The notes: a model not told the origin generated them from the letters alone. 8,040 nucleotides of DNA from Bacteroidales bacterium (GCA_016938095.1 JAFGVG010000016.1:1-8040), one strand, 5' to 3'; counted from the first letter of the stretch, positions 1 to 5,644 are shown. A program made the numbers and translations.

Positions 1-1
1 C

Positions 2-802
2 GAGAAAGAGCTCGAAAAAAACCTGGCCCTGAGAATTGAACCTGCCGGATCTGCCGATTCTTTCATCGTTTTCGGTCGCGGTGTACTGCACCTGTCGATC
101 CTTATCGAAACCATGCGTCGTGAGGGATACGAATTGCAGGTGGGACAACCCAAGGTGATTATCAAAACCATTACCGGAGAACCCTGCGAACCTATGGAGG
201 TATTGTATATCGACCTGCCCGAGGAATATTCAGGTAAGGCTATTGAAATGATATCCTCACGAAGAGGACAAATGGCAACTATGGAACGACGGGGCGACCG
301 GGTTCATCTGGAGTTTGACATACCATCGAGGGGTATCATAGGATTACGGAGCAACCTGCTAACAGCCACTGCCGGCGAAGCCGTGATGTCGCACCGTTTT
401 AAAGGTTTTGAGCCCCTGAAGGGCGATATAACCCGGCGTATCAACGGCTCGCTCATTGCCATGGAAACCGGTACAGCATTTGCCTATGCCATTGACAAGT
501 TACGCGACAGGGGAATATTCTTTGTCGATTCGCAGGAGGAAGTTTATGCCGGGCAGGTAGTAGGCGAACATTGCCGTGCAGGTGACCTCACCGTAAATGT
601 CACCCGGTCGAAAAAACTGACCAACATGCGTGCCTCGGGAAGTGACGAAAAAGTAAAGCTTATACCCCCCGTTAAGTTCAGCCTTGAGGAAGCCCTTGAA
701 TACATACAGGAAGACGAATACGTTGAAGTCACCCCCGAATCGATACGTCTCCGGAAAATTTTGCTAAGCGAACACGACCGTAAAAGAGCCAACAAGGTTT
801 AG
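2..802 (+). CDS. typA: TypA/BipA ribosome-associated GTPase, C-terminal part (5' truncated by window edge)
   Basis: This is the C-terminal 266 residues of the translational GTPase TypA (BipA); the frame is open from base 2, and the GTPase domain lies outside the window. The visible part begins in the EF-G domain III-like region, with the GRGVLHLS stretch followed by IETMRREGYELQVGQP. It then covers the domain V-like region, with the TypA hallmark SRGIIGLRSNLLTATAGEA and later RFKGFEPLKGD. The TypA-specific C-terminal domain follows, including the block NVTRSKKLTNMRASGSDEK. TypA binds the ribosome and helps assembly and stress adaptation; this role is family knowledge. The protein ends with a lysine-rich tail and a TAG stop, at a normal C-terminal length for the family. 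No terminator hairpin was seen after the stop. The next 540 nt contain no gene, so typA is probably the last gene of its transcript. Confidence 0.97.
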   Translation, partial: EKELEKNLALRIEPAGSADSFIVFGRGVLHLSILIETMRREGYELQVGQPKVIIKTITGEPCEPMEVLYIDLPEEYSGKAIEMISSRRGQMATMERRGDRVHLEFDIPSRGIIGLRSNLLTATAGEAVMSHRFKGFEPLKGDITRRINGSLIAMETGTAFAYAIDKLRDRGIFFVDSQEEVYAGQVVGEHCRAGDLTVNVTRSKKLTNMRASGSDEKVKLIPPVKFSLEEALEYIQEDEYVEVTPESIRLRKILLSEHDRKRANKV

Positions 803-843
803 CGGGGTTCGAACGGATGCTGCATGTTGGGGGTTCTTCGAAA

Positions 844-863
844 TTCGGTGTTCGGTGTTCGTT
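844..863 (+). repeat. 7-bp tandem repeat TTCGGTG (two units plus partial)
   Basis: TTCGGTG occurs at 844-850 and 851-857. It is followed by TTCG twice (858-865), which looks like degenerate partial units. This is the first of three short tandem-repeat tracts between typA and amt. Confidence 0.6.
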
Positions 864-893
864 CGAGTTGCCATGCAGTCATGCGGTTTTTTA

Positions 894-922
894 GTCTTCT
901 GGTCTTCTGGTCTTCTGGTCTT
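894..922 (+). repeat. 8-bp tandem repeat GTCTTCTG (three units plus partial)
   Basis: The unit GTCTTCTG is perfect at 894-901, 902-909 and 910-917, and a partial GTCTT follows. The unit differs from the larger downstream tract but has the same 8-bp period. Confidence 0.8.
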
Positions 923-948
923 GAAGTCAATATGTCCAAATATTATTT

Positions 949-1044
949 CATTTCTTCATTCCTTCATTCCTTCATTCCTTCATTCCTTCATTCCTTCATT
1001 CCTTCATTCCTTCATTCCTTCATTTCTTCATTCCTTCATTTATT
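949..1044 (+). repeat. 8-bp tandem repeat CATTCCTT (about 12 units)
   Basis: Eight perfect consecutive units of CATTCCTT span 957-1020. They are flanked by variant units: CATTTCTT at 949-956 and 1021-1028, one more perfect unit at 1029-1036, and CATTTATT at 1037-1044. Mismatches gather at the edges, which is typical of a tract that expands by slippage in its centre. The upper strand is almost entirely pyrimidine apart from one A per unit. No spacers separate the units, so this is not a CRISPR array. Confidence 0.95.
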
Positions 1045-1294
1045 CAAATCCTTGCTGATTTCGGGTGCCTGTTTTACCTCATGTAATAACTGTGGCTCAT
1101 AATGTTTTGCGCAAAAAGGTCAAATGAATAACAGACCATCCTATTACCCCACTGCGAAAAATTGAAAACAAATACCACCTATATAATAAAGGGGTCTAAA
1201 ATTTTTTTTAATGCTTTTTAGATATTTACATCTATTTTTTAAGGGTTAATATTATTTTTATATATTATTTTTATGTTATTACCCCCTTTATTTA

Positions 1295-1302
1295 TATATT
1301 TG
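1295..1302 (+). promoter_or_regulatory. Putative amt promoter, Bacteroidota -7 box
   Basis: TATATTTG matches the Bacteroidota housekeeping -7 consensus TAnnTTTG. No convincing -33 TTG box is at the right distance; TTATG at 1271-1275 is the nearest weak candidate. Transcription would start near 1309, giving a leader of about 33 nt before the ATG at 1342. This supports the downstream amt start, because the in-frame ATG at 1273 lies upstream of the box. Confidence 0.5.
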
Positions 1303-1341
1303 CCCCAAAATATTTCACTTTTTCAACAAACAACCTCAAAT

Positions 1342-2676
1342 ATGAAAGGATTACTTAAACGAAGTGCTTTGGCCGGGGGTATATTGCTCTTTTTTGCGGC
1401 CGGTTCGGCGTTTGCAGCCGACAGCACGCCAATTGACACAGGGGTTACTGCCTGGATGCTCACTTCAACAGCTTTGGTATTACTAATGATCCCGGGCCTG
1501 GCCATGTTCTATGGCGGACTGGTTAGGACTAAAAACGTGCTGGGGACCATGATGCACAGCTTTGTTGCCATGGGCATTATGGCAGTTTTATGGGTAGTTG
1601 TTGGCTATTCGATGGGGTTTGGATCCAGCGTGCTGGGTGGCTGGTTTGGTTGGAATAACGATTACTTCCTGTTGAAAGGCATTGATGAAACCATTACTTC
1701 TGCAGGTGTTCCCGAATACGTCTTTTCGATGTTCCAGGGAAAATTTGCCATTATTACCCCTGCCCTTATTGCCGGAGCATTTGCCGAGCGGGTTTCTTTT
1801 CGGGGTTATGTAGTTTTTATAGTCTTATGGGGCTTGTTTGTTTACAATCCATTGTGTCACTGGGTATGGTCGGCCGACGGCTTTTTATTCAATATGGGCG
1901 CCATGGGAGCCATCGATTTTGCCGGCGGTACGGTTGTTCATATTGCTTCGGGAGTAAGCGGACTGGTAGCCGCGTTATATCTTGGTTCGCGCCGTGGTCA
2001 CCCAAAAACAGCTGTAGCGCCCAGCAATTTAGTAATGACCATGATTGGGGCCGGTTTGTTATGGGTTGGCTGGTTTGGATTCAATGCGGGAAGCAGTGTA
2101 AGCAGTGGATTGCTCACCGCCCAGGCGCTTACCGCCACACAGGTGGCAGCTGCCGCAGGTGCCATAACCTGGATTGTTGTTGAAGCCATTCAACACGGGA
2201 AGTCAACAGCATTAGGGTTTGCCAGCGGCATCCTGGCCGGACTTGTTGCAGTCACCCCGGCAGCAGGCGTAGTACAACCTGCCGGTGCACTGGCCCTTGG
2301 TATAGCAGCTGCCCTTATCTGCTACGGAGCCATAATTATCAAAAACAGGCTTGGTTATGACGACAGTCTGGATGCTTTTGGCATTCATGGCGTAGGAGGA
2401 ATTGTGGGATCCCTGCTGTTGGTGTTTTTTATCCGCAAAAGCTGGATGAGCACTGCAGCAGAAGCAGCCGGCGGTTCATGGACCTTGTGGCAGCAATTGG
2501 GAGTGCAGGCTGCAGCTGTGGGTATAGCCATTGCCTATGCTGCCGTACTAACCCTGATCATCATATTTGTCGTGAACAAAACGGTCGGTTTCAGATCATC
2601 TACCGAAGCCGAGATGCAGGGTCTCGACCATACCTATCATGGTGAACAGGGATACGGTATGCTAAACCCCCGCTAA
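1342..2676 (+). CDS. amt: Ammonium transporter (Amt/MEP/Rh family)
   Basis: This is a 444-residue inner-membrane ammonium channel. The ATG at 1342 is chosen over the in-frame ATG at 1273 because it begins a clear signal peptide (MKGLLKRSALAGGILLFF, probable cleavage near AFA-AD at 25-27) and lies downstream of the likely promoter. The signature AMFYGGLVRTKN follows. Counterparts of the key E. coli AmtB residues are all present: FQGKF gives the phenylalanine gate (F131, F135), HWVW gives W176, DFAGGTVVH gives D192 and the pore histidine H200, GWFGFNAGS gives F247 and S251, and FGIHG gives the second pore histidine H349. About eleven membrane segments follow the signal peptide. The soluble tail includes EAEMQGLDHTYHGEQGYG, the conserved C-terminal region that couples the channel to PII protein. 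The glnK gene follows after 36 nt, so the pair is probably cotranscribed, with GlnK blocking the channel when nitrogen is plentiful. Confidence 0.97.
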   Translation: MKGLLKRSALAGGILLFFAAGSAFAADSTPIDTGVTAWMLTSTALVLLMIPGLAMFYGGLVRTKNVLGTMMHSFVAMGIMAVLWVVVGYSMGFGSSVLGGWFGWNNDYFLLKGIDETITSAGVPEYVFSMFQGKFAIITPALIAGAFAERVSFRGYVVFIVLWGLFVYNPLCHWVWSADGFLFNMGAMGAIDFAGGTVVHIASGVSGLVAALYLGSRRGHPKTAVAPSNLVMTMIGAGLLWVGWFGFNAGSSVSSGLLTAQALTATQVAAAAGAITWIVVEAIQHGKSTALGFASGILAGLVAVTPAAGVVQPAGALALGIAAALICYGAIIIKNRLGYDDSLDAFGIHGVGGIVGSLLLVFFIRKSWMSTAAEAAGGSWTLWQQLGVQAAAVGIAIAYAAVLTLIIIFVVNKTVGFRSSTEAEMQGLDHTYHGEQGYGMLNPR

Positions 2677-2712
2677 CATGCATTTATTGTTTACTTAAAA
2701 AACACGAATACC

Positions 2713-3057
2713 ATGAAACTGATCACTGCCATCATACGCGAAAATAAACTCGACCAGGTAAGAGAAGCCCTGATTGAGGCTAAGATAACCCGTATCACTG
2801 TCAGCCGGGTTTCGGGCCATGGCCAGCAACTCCGTGAGGAGATATACCGTGGCGCCAAGGTTGTGCCCAACCTCATCCCAAAGGTTAGAATTGATATTGC
2901 CGTTAACCAGGAATTTGTGGACATCACGGTAAATACCATCATTAAAGCCGCACGCTCCAATGCAAAAGGCGATGTAGGCGACGGAAAAATATTCATCACT
3001 CCCCTGGAGGAATGTATCAGAATCCGTACCGGTGAAAGGGGTGGAAAGGCTATCTGA
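2713..3057 (+). CDS. glnK: PII-family nitrogen regulatory protein (GlnK/GlnB-like)
   Basis: This is a 114-residue PII signal protein, full length for the family. It probably binds ATP/ADP and 2-oxoglutarate and regulates the adjacent Amt channel; this is inferred from family and position. Visible family features are the start MKLITAIIRENKLDQVREAL, Q39 and K57 matching the E. coli 2-oxoglutarate-contact residues, YRGA at 45-48 opening the T-loop, GDGKIF at 89-94 and RIRTGE at 103-108, which are nucleotide-site motifs. Two features are unusual. The T-loop tip reads YRGAKV, so the residue matching uridylylated Tyr51 of E. coli is V50. The segment before GDGKIF (ARSNAKGDV) is about three residues longer than E. 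coli ARTGKI-type loops. The gene ends with tandem stops TGA TAG. The order amt then glnK is the reverse of the common glnK-amt arrangement. Confidence 0.94.
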   Translation: MKLITAIIRENKLDQVREALIEAKITRITVSRVSGHGQQLREEIYRGAKVVPNLIPKVRIDIAVNQEFVDITVNTIIKAARSNAKGDVGDGKIFITPLEECIRIRTGERGGKAI

Positions 3058-3112
3058 TAGCACTATTTAAGCATTGATTTCCCTGTAATACTTTATGGCA
3101 ATCTGAAAATGA

Positions 3113-3299
3113 AAAAGAGGCTGTGTAAAAAGTCATAAAATGAGCGTAGTCAGGAAACTACGCCTGCCTGGCAGCAGACAGGCTCAGCATTAAAAGCTGT
3201 CATTCAGCACAATGCGCTAGGCGTAGTTTAGCTTCGCTGAGCTCCCTGCGATCGGTTGTAACTACGCCTAATAAATTGACTTTTTACAAAGCCTCTTTT
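3113..3299. mobile_element. MITE-like element with 23-bp terminal inverted repeats
   Basis: The ends at 3113-3135 and 3277-3299 are inverted repeats of 23 bp that match at 22 positions; the only mismatch involves G3123. The inner left end reads GAGGCTGTGTAAAAAGTCA. The 187-bp unit has no coding capacity and is full of palindromes. GCGTAGT at 3144-3150 pairs with ACTACGC at 3157-3163. An imperfect hairpin spans 3162-3183. A perfect 10-bp pair joins 3219-3228 (AGGCGTAGTT) with 3260-3269. The heptamer GCGTAGT occurs four times, twice in each orientation. This is consistent with a miniature inverted-repeat transposable element or a related dispersed palindromic repeat. No clear target-site duplication was found. 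Lying between the convergent glnK and DUF6249-like genes, it might also act as a bidirectional terminator. Confidence 0.7.
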
Positions 3300-3342
3300 A
3301 TAGGTTTCAGGCTAATTTCCACACCAGACTTTCCGGGTAATA

Positions 3343-3684
3343 CTAGTCTTTCACCTTGCGGGCTACAAAATAAGATGCCATAAGCCCGGCACCTCCAAAA
3401 ATGAAGACCATCGAGGAATAGCTTATTTCCTCCTCCATACCCGTCATATACAAGAGGTTTCCGGCTAATATGCCAACCCCAACACCAATGGCCAACATAC
3501 CCAGTTTTATCGAAAATTTCTTAAGTATGTTCACCGGCTCGGTTTTAAAAATGGCAGGGTCGGCGTTTTTTTCAATCAGCGCAAGCCGCTCGCGATTTCG
3601 GGTAGTGAAGTAAAAATAGGATACCCCAAAAATGGCACCAAAAAATGTTATAAAAAACATGATGGCTACAAATCCTCCGTCCAT
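3343..3684 (-). CDS. Small membrane protein, DUF6249-like
   Basis: This 113-residue protein of unknown function resembles the DUF6249 proteins often found in Bacteroidota; the assignment is from memory of the family pattern. It has an N-terminal hydrophobic segment (about residues 5-27), then a basic cytoplasmic-looking stretch with the characteristic RNRERLALIEKNADPAIF (about 29-46). Two further hydrophobic segments follow (about 60-80 and 90-108), and a short basic tail ends in RKVKD. The ATG at 3684 is the only sensible start. The gene diverges from the ECF sigma factor gene. Its upstream DNA (3724-3755) carries the same two-box ECF-like promoter sequence as the sigma gene, so it is inferred to belong to that sigma factor's regulon. 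No catalytic motif is visible. Confidence 0.85.
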   Translation of the reverse strand: MDGGFVAIMFFITFFGAIFGVSYFYFTTRNRERLALIEKNADPAIFKTEPVNILKKFSIKLGMLAIGVGVGILAGNLLYMTGMEEEISYSSMVFIFGGAGLMASYFVARKVKD

Positions 3685-3712
3685 AATAAATTAGTTTTTG
3701 TTGTTAATAATG

Positions 3713-3738
3713 ATTTCCGGATCTTTGACGCCGGAAAT
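3713..3738. promoter_or_regulatory. 8-bp dyad over the DUF6249-gene promoter -10 region
   Basis: ATTTCCGG at 3713-3720 is mirrored perfectly by CCGGAAAT at 3731-3738, with a 10-nt centre. Read on the minus strand, the dyad encloses the CGTCAAA box and the expected transcription start of the DUF6249-like gene. It could be an operator, and the sigma-gene promoter has no equivalent. No binding protein can be named. Confidence 0.4.
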
Positions 3739-3755
3739 TCCTCCACGGTTACAAA
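3724..3755 (-). promoter_or_regulatory. Putative ECF-type promoter of the DUF6249-like gene
   Basis: On the minus strand the sequence reads TTTGTAACC (3755-3747), 12 nt, then CCGGCGTCAAA (3734-3724). GTAACC and CGTC are 16 nt apart, which fits the general ECF form of an AAC-containing -35 box and a CGTC -10 box. Both boxes and the spacing are identical to the sequence upstream of the sigma gene at 3836-3867, while the 12-nt spacers differ. Transcription would start near 3717, giving a leader of about 33 nt. Confidence 0.7.
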
Positions 3756-3835
3756 ACCCTGTAGCTAATATTTTATTTGCCAATTATCTGTTGTTTATTG
3801 CATTTTTAAAGTTACCGCTTATTTTGCGTATTATC

Positions 3836-3867
3836 TTTGTAACCAACTTTAACCTGCCGGCGTCAAA
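3836..3867 (+). promoter_or_regulatory. Putative ECF-type autoregulated promoter of the sigma factor gene
   Basis: TTTGTAACC (3836-3844), 12 nt, then CCGGCGTCAAA (3857-3867). GTAACC to CGTC is 16 nt, as expected of ECF promoters. The match to the divergent copy at 3724-3755 covers all 20 box positions. A start site would fall near 3873-3876, almost on the ATG at 3875 or 3878, implying a leaderless or nearly leaderless message. TATCTTTG at 3832-3839 also matches the housekeeping -7 consensus, so a second start near 3845 is possible. Confidence 0.7.
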
Positions 3868-3874
3868 CATTTGC

Positions 3875-4435
3875 ATGATGCAACCTAACGACATAGAACT
3901 GATAAACCAGGTGCTTGCCGGCAATGTTCGCGAGTTTGCCCGGCTGGTGGACAGGTATAAGAACCTGGCCTATACCTTGGCTTTCAGGGTGCTAAACAAC
4001 CGTGAGGACGCCGAAGAGGTGATGCAGGATGCATTTGTTAAAGCTTATCGCAGCCTGAAAGATTTCCGAAAGGAGTCTAAGTTCTCCACCTGGTTATTCC
4101 GAATCGTTTACAACACCGGCGTTTCGAAAAAGCGGCTGAAAAAATATGATAATCAAAGTATTGACGACTTATCTGTATCCAAAGAAATTGCCCTGAGCAG
4201 GGAACCCGACAATGAATTGCTCGAAGACAGAAAAGCATTGCTCGAAAAAGCCATGCAAATGCTTGCCGAAGACGACAGGGTGCTGATTACCTTGTACTAT
4301 GCCGAGGAATGTACTGTGGAAGAAATAAACAAGGTGACCGGACTTTCCAGGTCCAATATCAAAGTAAGACTTTTCAGGGCACGTAAAAAACTTCACGAAT
4401 GGATGGCCCCGGCAACCGAAAAAACCTGTGTTTAA
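3875..4435 (+). CDS. ECF-subfamily RNA polymerase sigma-70 factor
   Basis: This 186-residue sigma factor of the extracytoplasmic function group directs RNA polymerase to a specific promoter set. The start is the ATG at 3875 (or the adjacent one at 3878). The longer frame from 3698 would run through both divergent promoters, and its extra N-terminus is not sigma-like. Region 2 spans about residues 20-91 and includes FARLVDRYKNLAYTLAFRVL, NREDAEEVMQDAFVKAYRSL and FSTWLFRIVYN. A charged linker at about 92-124 follows. Region 4 spans about 125-178, where its helix-turn-helix reads VEEINKVTGLSRSNIKVRLF and is followed by RARKKL. There is no region 1.1 or region 3, and the length is normal for the group. 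A two-TM protein gene follows 17 nt after the stop and is likely cotranscribed. The ECF-like promoter upstream suggests autoregulation; the inducing signal cannot be inferred. Confidence 0.95.
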   Translation: MMQPNDIELINQVLAGNVREFARLVDRYKNLAYTLAFRVLNNREDAEEVMQDAFVKAYRSLKDFRKESKFSTWLFRIVYNTGVSKKRLKKYDNQSIDDLSVSKEIALSREPDNELLEDRKALLEKAMQMLAEDDRVLITLYYAEECTVEEINKVTGLSRSNIKVRLFRARKKLHEWMAPATEKTCV

Positions 4436-4452
4436 CCAAATTAATCGTTACC

Positions 4453-4866
4453 ATGGAAGAACTTTTTTTAAGCGATAATGAATTAAAAAACCTGATAAAG
4501 ACGGAAGGCTTGCTGACTGCCCCGCCCGAAAGTACCGCCCGGATTATGGAGATTATTGCTACGGAAGTAAACAAACCCGCTTCAGCCTATAAACCCCTGT
4601 TGGGTAAAAAAGCCTGGGTGTTGCTGACATCAGGCGCTATCCTTCTTACGGCATTGTCGTGGATTGTACTATCAACAACAGGAGGAACCGGATTACTTAT
4701 ACCTGACTTTGTCAATCCGCTGACGGCAAACTTGCAACGCATTGATTTTTCGATTAATATCAGCAATCATACACTGCAACTCATTGCTTTTGCCATGGCC
4801 AACATTGGCCTGCTTGTAGGCTTCGATTTGTGGTTAAACCACAAACACCGGAAATACAATATTTGA
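4453..4866 (+). CDS. Two-TM membrane protein downstream of ECF sigma factor; candidate anti-sigma factor
   Basis: This is a 137-residue protein that I cannot assign to a named family. The ATG at 4453 is chosen because the longer in-frame start at 4399 lies inside the sigma gene, while 4453 leaves a 17-nt gap and begins MEELFLSDNELKNLIKTEG. Residues 1-50 look cytoplasmic and partly helical, with LKTEGLL-type features followed by PPESTARIMEIIATEV. Two hydrophobic segments follow, at about 53-73 (AWVLLTSGAILLTALSWIVL) and about 102-123. Between them is a loop of roughly 28 residues, and the tail is short and basic (NHKHRKYNI). A soluble N-terminus plus membrane anchor encoded directly after an ECF sigma gene is the usual anti-sigma layout. 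No HxxxCxxC zinc anti-sigma motif is present, so the role rests on position alone. Confidence 0.8.
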   Translation: MEELFLSDNELKNLIKTEGLLTAPPESTARIMEIIATEVNKPASAYKPLLGKKAWVLLTSGAILLTALSWIVLSTTGGTGLLIPDFVNPLTANLQRIDFSINISNHTLQLIAFAMANIGLLVGFDLWLNHKHRKYNI

Positions 4867-4870
4867 TAAT

Positions 4871-4907
4871 AAAAAACCCTTCCGCGCTTTACACGGAAGG
4901 GTTTTTT
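4871..4907. terminator. Bidirectional rho-independent terminator
   Basis: A perfect 14-bp inverted repeat pairs AAAAAACCCTTCCG (4871-4884) with CGGAAGGGTTTTTT (4894-4907) around a 9-nt loop. The GC-rich stem core is flanked by T6 on each strand, so it can terminate both the sigma-factor operon, which ends at 4866, and the convergent FKBP gene, which ends at 4925. Confidence 0.95.
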
Positions 4908-4924
4908 GTTTAGCCAAAAGGCTA

Positions 4925-5644
4925 TTAATTATTTTGCTGTACAATGTCGAGCAATTCAACATCAAAAATAAGGGTTGCGTAAGGTTTAATAACCGAACCG
5001 CGCGGAGGCTGGCTGCCATAGGCAAGGGACTCGGGAATGAAAACCCTCCACTTTGAACCAACGGGCATTAGCTGCAGTGCTTCAACCCATCCTGGAATAA
5101 CCTGTCCAACCGGAAATTCGGCGGGCTCATTACGTTGATAAGAACTGTCAAATATAGTGCCATCAACGAGCTTTCCGGTATAATGCACCTTAACCACATC
5201 ATTACGGGTAGGTTTAACACCCTGACTCTCCCGGATTACTATGTATTGCAGTCCGCTGGGAAGTGTCACAACACTGTCTCTCTTTGAATTCTCCTTCATG
5301 AACTCCTCATTCTGGGCTATAAAATCCTTATATTCACGTTTGATCTGCTCTTCCTGGAACTTCATAAAATACTGGTTGATATAAGTCTGCATTTCAAAAG
5401 CGGAAACCGGAAGCGTATCCCCATAAACTGCCTCGGTAACACCTTTCATAAATGCATTGTAATTCATAATGCTGTCGATCTTGGCCTGTTTAAGCTTGGT
5501 ACCAAAATCAAGACCTATGTAGTAACTTAATGAATCGGTTTCGTTTTTAACCTTCGCCATGGCATATTTCTTTTCATTACCACAGGATGAAATGATGATC
5601 AAACTGAATACGGATATGATCAAAAGACTGAATATCTTTTTCAT
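4925..5644 (-). CDS. FKBP-type peptidyl-prolyl cis-trans isomerase, lipoprotein
   Basis: This 239-residue envelope chaperone catalyses cis-trans isomerisation of X-Pro bonds. The N-terminus is a lipoprotein signal: a basic start, a hydrophobic run and the lipobox IISSC, with C21 as the lipidated residue. Residues about 36-120 form an FKBP N-terminal helical dimerisation-like region (SLSYYIGLDFG, then charged helices). The FKBP catalytic domain covers about 128-235. Counterparts of the FKBP12 active-site residues are visible: Y155 in VKVHYTG, F165 and D166 in GTIFDSS, W186 in PGWVEAL, Y209 in SLAYGS and F227 in IFDVELL, so it is probably active. The layout matches Mip/FkpA-type proteins. It stands alone, convergent with the sigma operon across a shared terminator. 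On the minus strand TATATTCG (5686-5679) is a near match to the -7 consensus about 35 nt upstream of the start. Confidence 0.95.
   Translation of the reverse strand: MKKIFSLLIISVFSLIIISSCGNEKKYAMAKVKNETDSLSYYIGLDFGTKLKQAKIDSIMNYNAFMKGVTEAVYGDTLPVSAFEMQTYINQYFMKFQEEQIKREYKDFIAQNEEFMKENSKRDSVVTLPSGLQYIVIRESQGVKPTRNDVVKVHYTGKLVDGTIFDSSYQRNEPAEFPVGQVIPGWVEALQLMPVGSKWRVFIPESLAYGSQPPRGSVIKPYATLIFDVELLDIVQQNN

Larger units (their letters stand above)
803..1341. other. Gene-free region with tandem repeats and the amt upstream sequence
   Basis: No credible gene was found in this stretch. The first 240 nt hold three tandem-repeat tracts (about 844-863, 894-922 and 949-1044). After 1100 the sequence becomes very AT-rich and leads into the amt promoter. 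A perfect 12-bp palindrome, TTTTGCGCAAAA, lies at 1105-1116. A 13-bp sequence is duplicated exactly in tandem at 1249-1261 and 1262-1274. Open frames across the repeats read as a periodic HSFIPSFL-like peptide, a product of the 8-bp repeat. They are not treated as genes. Confidence 0.8.

Noticed and set aside
949..1044. CRISPR array.
   Set aside because: The 8-bp units are directly adjacent without spacers, and no cas genes are present.
824..1102. Two overlapping open frames (824-1102 and 855-1058) encoding serine- and phenylalanine-rich repeat peptides.
   Set aside because: Their periodic peptide comes from the 8-bp DNA repeat, which reads as the same 8-residue cycle in any frame. They have no start signal or domain and do not look like real proteins.
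1273..1341. N-terminal extension of amt from the ATG at 1273.
   Set aside because: It lies upstream of the -7 box, is AT-rich, and would bury the clear signal peptide that begins at 1342.
1100..1341. Sigma-54 promoter or riboswitch upstream of amt.
   Set aside because: I looked for a TGGCAC/TTGC pair and for a structured leader and found neither; the sequence is mainly AT-rich.
2691..3063. Two minus-strand open frames over glnK.
   Set aside because: They are antisense shadows of a clear PII gene and have no recognisable motifs.
3698..3874. N-terminal extension of the sigma factor from the ATG at 3698.
   Set aside because: It would translate through both divergent promoters and adds 59 residues with no sigma-factor similarity.
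4399..4452. Longer start of the two-TM protein inside the sigma gene.
   Set aside because: The sequence from 4453 gives a normal operon spacing of 17 nt, and the extra residues merely reflect the overlapping sigma frame.
4834..5061. Minus-strand open frame overlapping the terminator and the end of the FKBP gene.
   Set aside because: It is a different frame of the FKBP coding strand and reads through the strong terminator, with no domain.
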